Source: an uncultured Holdemanella sp. (GTDB lineage Bacteria > Bacillota_I > Bacilli_A > Erysipelotrichales > Erysipelotrichaceae). From it: a stretch of DNA of 64,000 bases. Both the position numbers and the translations under genes were made by a program. The stretch is from contig NZ_CAKVJB010000007.1 of the NCBI RefSeq assembly GCF_934754935.1, positions 1 through 64,000 of the forward strand. The letters are read 5' to 3'. Below are positions 46,696 through 54,427 of the stretch, piece after piece. The notes under the pieces are model-generated. The model did not search any database, was not told the origin of the DNA, and saw only the letters and a list, made by a program, of their open reading frames with translations. Numbering within the stretch: the stretch's first letter is position 1; each line of letters begins with the position of its first letter.

Positions 46696-47415
46696 ATGAT
46701 TCGTTTAGAAACACATTGCCATACAAGATATTCAAAAGATAGTCTACTTCTGCATTCACTATTGTATATGAAGTGTCGCTTGTGTCATATTGATGCGATT
46801 GCGATTTGTGAACATAATAATATTCAGGGTGCATTAAAATTTAAAGAATATTGTTCAAAAAGAAAGAATAGAGTCTTTGTGATTGTTGGAGAAGAAATTA
46901 TGACAACATCAGGAGAAATTATTGGACTTTACTTAAATGAAGAAATACCTGTTGGATTATCTTGTGATGAAACAATTGATCGTATTAAGAGTCAGGGTGG
47001 TGTAGTATATGTACCGCACCCTTATGATGAAAAGAGAGCTAAAACAGTACTAGATGAGGATTGTATTTCTTCGAATTCATATCGTATTGATTGTATAGAA
47101 TGTTATAATGGTAGAAATGTAGAAGAGAAGTATTCTGTTATGCAGGAACGTATTGCCAACAAATATGGCTTAGTAAAAGTAATAGGTTCAGATGCACATA
47201 CTTTAATGGAAATTGGTAGAAACTATATGGAAGTGGATTTTATTCCTAGAAATAGTTTAGAGTTTAAGAGTGTTATTCAATCTTGTACTTTCCATACAAA
47301 GCCATGTATAAAGTTGGCTCATAAGGTGACTAAATGTGCTAAGTTAATTAAAATGATCGTAAAGGGGAACTTCAATGAAATACACAGAGTTATCAATAGA
47401 AAAATTAAAAAGTGA
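46696..47415 (+). CDS. PHP-domain metal-dependent phosphoesterase
   Basis: A 239-residue PHP protein with ETHCHTRYSKDS, AICEHNN, VGEEIMTTSGEIIGLYL, VYVPHPYD and VIGSDAHT as metal-ligand motifs. It probably hydrolyses a phosphoester; members of this kind act on nucleotides or small molecules. It is not the CpsB-type phosphatase. AAAGGAG precedes the ATG. The phosphoribosyltransferase gene overlaps its 3' end by 41 bases, so the two may act together. Confidence 0.8.
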   Translation: MIRLETHCHTRYSKDSLLLHSLLYMKCRLCHIDAIAICEHNNIQGALKFKEYCSKRKNRVFVIVGEEIMTTSGEIIGLYLNEEIPVGLSCDETIDRIKSQGGVVYVPHPYDEKRAKTVLDEDCISSNSYRIDCIECYNGRNVEEKYSVMQERIANKYGLVKVIGSDAHTLMEIGRNYMEVDFIPRNSLEFKSVIQSCTFHTKPCIKLAHKVTKCAKLIKMIVKGNFNEIHRVINRKIKK

Positions 47416-47983
47416 ATGTAATAGTTGGGCTAGAGAATTAAAGAAAACATATTGTCCGGATTTAGTGATTTATGTAGCTAGAGCAGGCTATTTAATTGGT
47501 AAAGAGATGAGTGAGGTCTTTGAAGTGCCAATGGTAGGAATTAGTGCAACACGTGAGGGAAATAAATTAAAGGAGATTGTGGGTCCTATTATTTCTTTAA
47601 TGCCTAATTTTGTGCGTAATTTCTTGATAAGTATGGAATTAAAATCAAATACGCATGACAAGAATACGGAAAGAAAGATTCATTTTCATGAAAGCTTAGA
47701 AAAGTTAAAGGGACAATCTTTTGATCGTATTTTAGTTGTGGATGATTCTGTTGATACAGGGCATTCAATGAAACAAGTGGTGGATGCGATTCAAAATGAG
47801 TTTAAAAATGCAGAGATAAAGATTGCAGGATTAAATGTATGGGATAAGAGTAAGAATATTATTCATACGGATTTTGCGCTTTATGAAAATACAGTGATAA
47901 AAGCACCTATGTCTAAGGATTCATGTGAATATAAGGAGTTTGTGCGTATTTATAATGAAGAAACTAAAGAAGGAACTTTATAA
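47375..47983 (+). CDS. Phosphoribosyltransferase-domain protein
   Basis: A 202-residue protein with the PRPP-binding loop RILVVDDSVDTGHSM (about residues 117-131) and an N-terminal DLVIYVARAGYLIGKEM, the type I PRTase fold. AAGGGGAAC precedes the start. The substrate base is unknown; such proteins occur in surface-polymer loci. Its last 202 bases are present again at 50115-50316 with about 88% identity, so the gene's 3' end marks the left border of an inserted segment. Confidence 0.82.
   Translation: MKYTELSIEKLKSECNSWARELKKTYCPDLVIYVARAGYLIGKEMSEVFEVPMVGISATREGNKLKEIVGPIISLMPNFVRNFLISMELKSNTHDKNTERKIHFHESLEKLKGQSFDRILVVDDSVDTGHSMKQVVDAIQNEFKNAEIKIAGLNVWDKSKNIIHTDFALYENTVIKAPMSKDSCEYKEFVRIYNEETKEGTL
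47782..47983 (+). repeat. Left copy of a 202-base direct repeat (PRTase gene 3' end)
   Basis: The segment from GGATGCGATTCAAAATGAG to the stop codon recurs at 50115-50316 without any insertion or deletion. I counted 25 differences in 202 bases, mostly in third codon positions. The right copy lacks the rest of the gene. The pair brackets 2.1 kb of toxin-antitoxin and remnant sequence. Confidence 0.85.
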
Positions 47984-48173
47984 ACAAAATCCGTAGATGT
48001 ATGGTTTAGCGAGTTACCTACATAATGATTAAGGGGTACATAGAAAATTTTGACTTCAAAGAACATATTGCAAATATCGTATAGGTAATAAGGCATTTAG
48101 TATTTTCGATGTATGATGCTCCTAATGCGGTGAAAAATTGAAACAGCCAAGGAATCATCAGATAGCAAAAGTC

Positions 48174-48202
48174 TTGACAACTATCAATTGATAGTACATA
48201 CT
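48174..48202 (+). promoter_or_regulatory. Promoter with palindromic operator of the toxin-antitoxin cassette
   Basis: TTGACA (48174-48179) and CATACT (48197-48202) are spaced by 17 bases. Nearly the whole spacer is a perfect 16-base palindrome, ACTATCAATTGATAGT (48180-48195), and TGTCAA just after the -10 mirrors the -35. The downstream antitoxin has a helix-turn-helix domain, so this is a likely autorepression site. Nothing else was seen between 47984 and 48173. Confidence 0.75.
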
Positions 48203-48225
48203 GTCAATAAGGAAAGAAAGGATGA

Positions 48226-48651
48226 GTGGCTACGAATAGAAATTCAAGAATTGACTCCAAAGAATTCGTAGAGCAGTTTCTTAGTGAGTTAAAGGCGATA
48301 TTAGAATCAGATACATTTGAGATTGAAAGAGATTTGGATATTCTTCCTAAAAAGAGAAATGAAAGTGCAACGGATCCTTATACAACAATAAATACAATGG
48401 CAGATTTAGAGTTTGATGCGAACGATGTGTGTGAAGAACTTAAAGCAATCACGGTAGAAGATTATGCTGAGACGATGTTAGATGACAGAAATGTGACTGC
48501 TCCACCTTTCTTTGTGTTCTATAGGAATATTCAGACAAGGTATGTGTATATTAAGGTAAAAATTAGGGATAGGGCGACTGGAAAAGTATTTTGTGTTTCT
48601 TTCCATTTTGCCCGTTATCCTAAACCTAGCCCATTGCCATATGAGGGTTAA
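48226..48651 (+). CDS. MqsR-like toxin of a type II toxin-antitoxin pair
   Basis: A 141-residue protein starting at a GTG with AAAGAAAGG upstream. The C-terminal half, YVYIKVKIRDRATGKVFCVSF followed by HFARYPKPSPLPYEG, resembles MqsR/RelE-type toxins, which end with a conserved ISFH...P..YP stretch. It lies directly before a gene with MqsA-like zinc finger, HTH and Panacea domains. Likely an mRNA interferase; the family call is tentative and the pairing is more secure. Confidence 0.62.
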   Translation: MATNRNSRIDSKEFVEQFLSELKAILESDTFEIERDLDILPKKRNESATDPYTTINTMADLEFDANDVCEELKAITVEDYAETMLDDRNVTAPPFFVFYRNIQTRYVYIKVKIRDRATGKVFCVSFHFARYPKPSPLPYEG

Positions 48652-48676
48652 ATTTTTGTGAGAGGAGGATACCAAA

Positions 48677-49720
48677 ATGAAGGACAATTATTTGATCGAG
48701 AAAGTTGAAAGATATTGCCCTCTTTGCGACAAAGTACACTTTGTAGAAAAAAGAAAGAGAATTGGCGAAATGCTGATTAAAAATGAGGTTACCTCTTATG
48801 AGGAGGTTTACTTCTTTTGTCCAGAGAGTGTTGATTATGAAGAAGATGAGTTTGTATCTGCAGATTTAATGAATCAGAATCTTCAGAGTGCAAGAAATGC
48901 ATACCGAAAAAAGCATGGTTTGCTTACGTCTTATGAGATTGCAGAAATTCGAGGATTATATGGAATGAGCCAAGCGGATTTGGCCGTTCTACTAGGATGG
49001 GGAGAAGTAACCATCACAAGATATGAAACAAAATCGATTCAGGATGAGACCTATGATCAGCTGATTCGTATGGTAAAGGATGATCCGTATTATGCACTTG
49101 AGAGATTGAAAAAACAGCGTGAAAAGTTCTCAAAGGAAAAGTACGAGATATTGCGAAGTGCAATCCAGCATAGAATAGAGACAATCGGTATTGAACAGTT
49201 AAACAGAAAAACCATTGAAAATCGCTATGTACAATTCGATGGACCTTGTGAGTTTAATGGATATCAGGTATTGGATTTAAACAAACTTGGAGCAACAATG
49301 GCATTTTTTGCACAGTATTGTAAAAATTTATATAAAGTAAAATTGATGAAGATGCTTTGGTATGCAGACGCATTGGCTTATAAACAAAGAGGTCGAGCAA
49401 TAACCGGATTGGTTTATCAGCATAAAAAATATGGAGCATTGCCTATTGCAAACTCAGAAATTATTTATCTTCCACAATTGACAGTAGAAGAAATAGAGAG
49501 AGAGGAAATGGTAAGTTACCATATTCAAGCAAAATCAGGAGTGTCTTTAGATGCTTTGACACCAGAAGAAATAGATATTATCTACAAGGTGGCTAATAAG
49601 TTTAAGAATTCTACAACAAATGACATTATTGAGTATATGCACGCAGAAGATGCTTATCAGGAAACACTAATGCAGCAAATCATACCATTTTCGTTATGTA
49701 CCACATTGAAAGAATTCTAA
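48677..49720 (+). CDS. MqsA-like antitoxin with HTH and Panacea (SocA/DUF4065) domain
   Basis: A 347-residue protein with three parts: a zinc-finger start (RYCPLCDKVHFVEKRKR...FFCPE), a Cro/C1-type helix-turn-helix (LTSYEIAEIRGLYGMSQADLAVLLGWGEVTITRYET split over about 88-120), and a C-terminal Panacea domain (KLMKMLWYADALAYKQRG, TGLVYQHKKYGALPIAN). This is a known antitoxin layout: Panacea neutralises, HTH autoregulates. AGAGGAGG precedes the ATG. It probably binds the palindrome at 48180. Confidence 0.85.
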   Translation: MKDNYLIEKVERYCPLCDKVHFVEKRKRIGEMLIKNEVTSYEEVYFFCPESVDYEEDEFVSADLMNQNLQSARNAYRKKHGLLTSYEIAEIRGLYGMSQADLAVLLGWGEVTITRYETKSIQDETYDQLIRMVKDDPYYALERLKKQREKFSKEKYEILRSAIQHRIETIGIEQLNRKTIENRYVQFDGPCEFNGYQVLDLNKLGATMAFFAQYCKNLYKVKLMKMLWYADALAYKQRGRAITGLVYQHKKYGALPIANSEIIYLPQLTVEEIEREEMVSYHIQAKSGVSLDALTPEEIDIIYKVANKFKNSTTNDIIEYMHAEDAYQETLMQQIIPFSLCTTLKEF

Positions 49721-49777
49721 AAGGTAGATTTAAATACTCAGCATGGTATCGAGTTTAATATCTGAGATATAAGAGAG

Positions 49778-50065
49778 GTGTTACCAGACGAGCTGATTGA
49801 TACTCTTCAAAATGTACAGATAGTAGCATTGGATGAAAAAACTCATGCACAGGCAATAGTAGTAACCGCAGCGCTTGCAGCGGCAGGTGAAGTGGTTGTA
49901 CCTATTCCGTTTTCTGACTGTGCACTTTTGTTTCCAACTCAGCTCACAATGATAGTGTCGATTACGGTAATATTTGGGTTTGATGTAAATAAGAGTATTA
50001 TTAGTGCACTATTATCATCAACAATAGGAATTATGAAACTTGTTTTTAAAGGTGATATAAGCTGA
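49778..50065 (+). pseudogene. Fragment of a DUF697-containing GTPase-type protein
   Basis: The 95-codon frame begins inside a domain (LPDELIDTLQNVQIVALDEKTHA) and shows QAIVVTAALAAAGEVVVPIPFSD, then LLFPTQLTMIVSITVIFGF, the membrane-associated DUF697 pattern with its PIPF.D...Q..MI blocks. It lacks the upstream GTP-binding domain and the usual end. GTG start with GAGAG upstream may be fortuitous. A recombination remnant is the best reading. Confidence 0.6.
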
Positions 50066-50114
50066 ATGATCTCGGAATAAAAAAGGGTAAGGAAACAATG
50101 AATACACTTTTTGC

Positions 50115-50316
50115 GGATGTGATTCAAAATGAGTTCAAAAATGCAGAAATTAAAATTGCAGGATTAAATATATGGGATAAGAGTAAGAATATTATTCATA
50201 CGGATTTTGCGCTATATGAAAATACTGTAATCAAAGCACCTATGTCCAAGGATTCAAGTGAATACAAGGAATTTGTGCGTATTTATAATAGGGAGACGAA
50301 GGAGGGCACGTTGTAG
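50115..50316 (+). pseudogene. Right copy: orphan 3' end of a phosphoribosyltransferase gene
   Basis: The translated segment DVIQNEFKNAEIKIAGLNIW...RETKEGTL parallels the C-terminus of the PRTase at 47375 with five amino-acid changes, but lacks the PRPP loop. An ATG at 50098 could open a 72-codon frame (GGTAAGGAAAC upstream), yet the product would have no active site. Mostly synonymous differences mean both copies spent time as parts of working genes, so this is the tail of a different allele rather than a fresh duplication. Confidence 0.8.
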
Positions 50317-50321
50317 TATCT

Positions 50322-51014
50322 ATGTCAAAAGAAATGAAAGTTGTTGTTTATCGAAATTCAGAAACTGAAAATGGAGTCGAATATTCGCTGATTTATGATG
50401 GTACTGCTTCAATTACTGATACAACAACCGCAAGGGATGTATTTGATCCTTTAGGTATTGAGGTACCTTTAAACGTATACTTATGCTTTAAAAATGAACA
50501 ATTTAATGATAAGTACACTCGTGTTATAGGGATGTCCTATTATTTTGATGATGGAGTATTAAAGACCAATTTTGATCCTATAGATGCAAAAATTTTTGAA
50601 CTTTACGAATATGGTTATGAATTTGATCATCTTGAATTTTTAGTTGATACACTTGGCGGTATTGGTGCTGGTGGAGCACTTGATTTTCTTAAACAATTTT
50701 ATGATGCTGCAAATGAAATTTATAAACAAAATCCTCTGGCATTTGATTTATTAATTCTGAATTTTCCAAGAATTAAAAAATTATTTACTAAGGTATTTGA
50801 TATAATCCAAAACAATTTACATTGTTATGATTCTTTTGAACAAGGTATAAAGTTTCAAAAGGAATATACTTTGGATTCATTTACAAAGGCTTTACAACTT
50901 GAAGAAATTCGTAATATTAATAATACGATAACTTATTTTCAAATGGTAAATGCTTTTCTGATTGTGTTTGGTTATAAATACGATTATAAAAATAAAAAAT
51001 GGATCAAGTCATGA
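50322..51014 (+). CDS. Hypothetical protein
   Basis: A 230-residue protein, mixed in structure, without signal peptide or clear membrane helix; GGIGAGGALDFLKQF is a glycine-rich turn at about 113-127. Starts at ATG 50322, 6 bases after the orphan PRTase tail; AAGGAGGG lies 15 bases upstream, rather far, and ATG 50334 is also possible. Its N-terminal half (MKVVVYRNSETENGVEYSLI) looks like a beta-sandwich start. I do not recognise it. The original order was probably PRTase then this gene. Confidence 0.6.
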   Translation: MSKEMKVVVYRNSETENGVEYSLIYDGTASITDTTTARDVFDPLGIEVPLNVYLCFKNEQFNDKYTRVIGMSYYFDDGVLKTNFDPIDAKIFELYEYGYEFDHLEFLVDTLGGIGAGGALDFLKQFYDAANEIYKQNPLAFDLLILNFPRIKKLFTKVFDIIQNNLHCYDSFEQGIKFQKEYTLDSFTKALQLEEIRNINNTITYFQMVNAFLIVFGYKYDYKNKKWIKS

Positions 51015-51041
51015 GTAGAGGATGGAAGAGGGTACGTAGAT

Positions 51042-51070
51042 TTGTGCTTTTCTTCTTTTTTTTATATAAT
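51042..51070 (+). promoter_or_regulatory. Likely promoter of the second sugar-transferase/LCP block
   Basis: TTGTGC (51042-51047), 17-base spacer made mostly of T, and a perfect TATAAT (51065-51070), 32 bases before the ATG at 51102. Confidence 0.55.
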
Positions 51071-51101
51071 ATATAAGATTTTATATTTGGAGATTTAGAC
51101 T

Positions 51102-52469
51102 ATGTCAAAAATAGGTACTTTAAAGATAACGATAGAATTTATATTTTATTGGATATTAATTAATTTCCTGCAAGAAATCAATGTCTTGCGTTTTTATGGA
51201 GAGTATACAATTAAGCTTTGTGCTTTGTATTTTTTAATGCAGTTGTTGATTGGGCGTTATCAAGGAAAAGTGTTATTGATGTATGATGAGATTCGTTTAT
51301 TGATTCTTTCACATTTGGGTTTTTTCTTTGGTAGTTTTTTGATTTTCCCATTTAGTTCTTGGACGGTTCGTAAAATATATGGGTTCTTATTATTAACGCT
51401 TGTCTTATTTGTGTTTGCGGGTTGTAATTCAAGATATTCGCATAAAATATTCCGTCAGCGTTATAAACATAATACGTTAATTGTAGGTACGGGTCATACG
51501 GCTGCACAATTGGCTTTTGTGTGTCGTGGTAATAGTTATTCATTACTAGATGTACAGGGCTATGTGAGTTGTAAATCGTATGGGATTCATCAAGAGCAGG
51601 TTGTTTCTAAAAAGCAGACGATTGAATTGGATTCGGTGGATGAGTTTATTCAATCGCATAATATTGATACGGTATTGATTGCGATTCCAGAAATCAACAA
51701 AAAGAATTTAAACCGCTTGTTTGAGTTATTTAAAGGTAAGGTATTGAATATTAAATATTTACCTCAGGTAACTGGCTTAGTTACGTTTGATACGAAGGTT
51801 GAGGATTTTGATGGTATTTTAATGATTTCAAATTCTCGTGGTGTCAATCAATTGGGATCTTATATTTTAAAGCGTTGTATGGATATTTGTGCAGGGCTTT
51901 GTGGAATGATCATTTTAATTCCTTTAACGGTTTATGTATTCTTTAAGAATCGTATGGAAGGCGATAGAGGGCCTGTCTTCTTTACGCAGAAGCGTATTGG
52001 TAAGAATGGTAAGGAATTTAAGATGTATAAGTATCGTACAATGGTGCTTGGTGCAGATCAGATTCTAGAGGATTTAATGGTAAGTGATCCTAAGATTCGT
52101 GAAGAGTATCAAAAGAATAAAAAGCTCGCAAATGATCCTCGTATCACAAGTGCAGGACATTTCTTGCGTGAGAAGAGTTTGGATGAATTCCCTCAATTTA
52201 TCAATGTGTTCTTTGGACAAATGTCTTTGATTGGTCCTCGACCGTATTTGCCTAAAGAAAAAAGTGATATGGGTGAATATTATGAGGACGTGGTTGCGTG
52301 TAAGCCTGGCATTACGGGTATGTGGCAAAGTCATGGTCGTAGTGATGTAAGTTTTGAACAACGTTTAGTATTAGATGAGTATTATTATCGTAACTGGTCA
52401 TTTTGGCTGGATGTTACATTGCTTTGTAAGACAGTAAAACAAGTTTTATATGGAAGGGGAGCTGTTTAA
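51102..52469 (+). CDS. Polyprenyl glycosylphosphotransferase (CpsE/WbaP-like)
   Basis: A 455-residue protein: four hydrophobic segments in the first 130 residues, a Rossmann-like middle (VGTGHTAAQLAFVCRG), another membrane segment (MDICAGLCGMIILIPLTVYVF) and a C-terminal transferase core with GPVFFTQKRIGKNGKEF, YKYRTM, LREKSLDEFPQFINVFFGQM and GPRPYLP. It loads the first sugar phosphate on undecaprenyl phosphate, like the smaller enzyme at 9361. Two initiators may mean two polymers. TTTGGAG precedes the ATG. Confidence 0.88.
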   Translation: MSKIGTLKITIEFIFYWILINFLQEINVLRFYGEYTIKLCALYFLMQLLIGRYQGKVLLMYDEIRLLILSHLGFFFGSFLIFPFSSWTVRKIYGFLLLTLVLFVFAGCNSRYSHKIFRQRYKHNTLIVGTGHTAAQLAFVCRGNSYSLLDVQGYVSCKSYGIHQEQVVSKKQTIELDSVDEFIQSHNIDTVLIAIPEINKKNLNRLFELFKGKVLNIKYLPQVTGLVTFDTKVEDFDGILMISNSRGVNQLGSYILKRCMDICAGLCGMIILIPLTVYVFFKNRMEGDRGPVFFTQKRIGKNGKEFKMYKYRTMVLGADQILEDLMVSDPKIREEYQKNKKLANDPRITSAGHFLREKSLDEFPQFINVFFGQMSLIGPRPYLPKEKSDMGEYYEDVVACKPGITGMWQSHGRSDVSFEQRLVLDEYYYRNWSFWLDVTLLCKTVKQVLYGRGAV

Positions 52470-52471
52470 TT

Positions 52472-53947
52472 ATGAAGAGTAAATTTTCTAAAGCATTAAG
52501 TATTCTGTTAAGTATTGTATTGGTGATTTCTTCATTCTATTTATTGTATCAAGTAATTCGTTTGAATGTATTGCCATCTAAATTCTTATTTCCACTTACG
52601 ATTGGTGTGGTTGTATTAGATGCCATCTTTGTGTTATTACTTGTGTATTTTAGTAGGAATGTGGTTTCTAAAATTATTTGTATTGTATTAACTCTAGTTG
52701 TTTGTGCTGCATCCTGCATGGGTGGGTATTATATTTCAAAAACCCAAGGTGCTTTGAGTAATATTACGAGTGTTGCCAAACATGCCAAAAATACAGTGAG
52801 TGTGGTTGTCAAAGAATCAAGTTCAATTAAGAATAAGTCTCAATTGAATGGTATAAGTGTTGGTAGTTTACGCTTGAATGAACAGGGTTCTAAAAAAGCA
52901 CTTAAGGAATTGAATAGTGAAGGTATTGTTTTAAATCAAACTGAATATGATAGTATGACCGCTTTATTAGAAGCTTTCTATAATGGGGAAGTGGATTCTA
53001 TTATTATTAATGAATCAAGTCGTAGTCAAATCTTGGATATGGAAGCTTATTCGAACTTTGATTCGAATACGCGTGTTGTATATCAAACTTCTTATAAAGT
53101 TAAAAATAATGATTCTGCATCTTCTGTAAGTGATATTACTTCCAAACCATTTAATGTATTGATCTCTGGATCAGATTCTCGTGGTGGATTTGATGAAAAT
53201 GGACGAAGTGATGTGATTATGGTTGCGACTGTTAATCCTAAAACACACACGATTCTTTTAACTTCTGTACCACGTGATTTCTATGTCACAACAGCTTGTG
53301 ATGCAGGAGATGGATGTATGCAAGGAGCTTTAGATAAGATTACGCATACAGGTATTCATGGTACAAATACGACAAAGCGTACTGTAGAACAATTATTGGG
53401 TATTGAAATCAACTATACATTCAAAGTTGGTTTTGATACAGTAACAGAACTTGTAGATGTATTAGGTGGCGTGGATGTTTATGTAGAGCCTGGATATGCT
53501 ACTACGACTTCAGAATTTAGTGTGCATGAAGGTGTCAATCACTTAAATGGAGAACAAGCACTTGCGTTTGCGCGTGAGCGTTATTCTTATACAGAAGGAG
53601 ATCGTCAGCGTACTAAGAATCAACAACAAGTTCTTATGGGTATTGTAAAAGAGGCTACAAAACCAAGTGTGATTACGAATTATGCAGCCATTATGGATAC
53701 GATGGCAAATACATTCTCTACGACAATGTCAAATGAGGAGATTACGGCTTTAATTAAGTATCAATTAAACAACAATCCAACTTGGAAGATGGAGCAGTAT
53801 ATGGTTGATGGTACAGGTGATACTTTAATGTGTGCTGAACTTGGTGATGCTGCATCTGTTATGGTTCCAGATCAAAGTACGGTTAAAACGGCTAAGGATA
53901 AAATTAATGCTGTTCTTGCAGGAAAATCGAGTGAGGATGTTCAGTAA
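52472..53947 (+). CDS. LytR-CpsA-Psr (LCP) family protein
   Basis: A 491-residue LCP protein starting 2 bases after the transferase stop. Three N-terminal hydrophobic segments, then a region like a truncated solute-binding fold (YDSMTALLEAFYNGEVDSII), then the LCP domain with NVLISGSDSRGG, GRSDVIMVATVNP, LTSVPRDFYV, DKITHTG and ALAFARERYSYTEGDRQR. LCP enzymes transfer lipid-linked polymers to peptidoglycan. Domain order matches the second LCP at 54428, so the two are paralogues. Confidence 0.9.
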   Translation: MKSKFSKALSILLSIVLVISSFYLLYQVIRLNVLPSKFLFPLTIGVVVLDAIFVLLLVYFSRNVVSKIICIVLTLVVCAASCMGGYYISKTQGALSNITSVAKHAKNTVSVVVKESSSIKNKSQLNGISVGSLRLNEQGSKKALKELNSEGIVLNQTEYDSMTALLEAFYNGEVDSIIINESSRSQILDMEAYSNFDSNTRVVYQTSYKVKNNDSASSVSDITSKPFNVLISGSDSRGGFDENGRSDVIMVATVNPKTHTILLTSVPRDFYVTTACDAGDGCMQGALDKITHTGIHGTNTTKRTVEQLLGIEINYTFKVGFDTVTELVDVLGGVDVYVEPGYATTTSEFSVHEGVNHLNGEQALAFARERYSYTEGDRQRTKNQQQVLMGIVKEATKPSVITNYAAIMDTMANTFSTTMSNEEITALIKYQLNNNPTWKMEQYMVDGTGDTLMCAELGDAASVMVPDQSTVKTAKDKINAVLAGKSSEDVQ

Positions 53948-53948
53948 T

Positions 53949-54311
53949 ATGTCTAGCGATGATTATATTGCTTCTCAAGTAGATCCTTGTATAAGAAGGT
54001 ATGAGGGTTTATCAGATAAGTATCATAAGATTCATATTGGACTAATGATTGCGTGTTTTAGTTCATTTATGGCAGTGATTGTACTAAATGTAATTTATAT
54101 TATTATCCCTGTCATTTGGCTTGTTCTAGCAAGTATTGTATGTACTCTAGGCGGTTTATTTCTATTCTTCTTTGATAGTTTGAATGGATACTTAGAAAAG
54201 TCTTTGGATTATAAACACAAAGCTGAATGTTTGGGTTATGAAAAGCATTTATACCAGGCTAAAGAGAATGGCTTTAAAGGTTTTGCTTATCGTTGTGAAA
54301 GATATATGTAG
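53949..54311 (+). CDS. Small two-helix membrane protein, SLATT/DUF4231-like
   Basis: A protein of 120 residues: a helical start (SQVDPCIRRYEGLSDKYHKI), two membrane segments (IGLMIACFSSFMAVIVLNVI and IIPVIWLVLASIVCTLGGLF) and a helical tail (LDYKHKAECLGYEKHLYQA). The layout resembles SLATT/DUF4231 proteins. It starts 1 base after the LCP stop; ATG 53937 is an alternative. It may assist the LCP proteins; its resemblance to CBASS effectors may be only topological. Confidence 0.55.
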   Translation: MSSDDYIASQVDPCIRRYEGLSDKYHKIHIGLMIACFSSFMAVIVLNVIYIIIPVIWLVLASIVCTLGGLFLFFFDSLNGYLEKSLDYKHKAECLGYEKHLYQAKENGFKGFAYRCERYM

Positions 54312-54315
54312 GTAG

Positions 54316-54347
54316 TGAGATGGTTATATTGACCATCTCATTTTTTT
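54316..54347 (+). terminator. Terminator after the small membrane protein gene
   Basis: TGAGATGGT and ACCATCTCA are perfect complements (9 bp) around a 7-base loop, followed by seven T residues, 4 bases after the stop codon. Confidence 0.9.
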
Positions 54348-54354
54348 AGCTGAT

Positions 54355-54384
54355 TTGCCAAAAGGGTTGGAATTATTATATAAT
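54355..54384 (+). promoter_or_regulatory. Likely promoter of the second LCP gene
   Basis: TTGCCA (54355-54360), an 18-base spacer and a perfect TATAAT (54379-54384), 43 bases before the ATG at 54428. It lies just after the preceding terminator, so this LCP gene has its own transcript. Confidence 0.6.
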
Positions 54385-54427
54385 ATGAAATTGTGAGCCA
54401 CATAGAAGTTTATAGGAGATTATTTTT

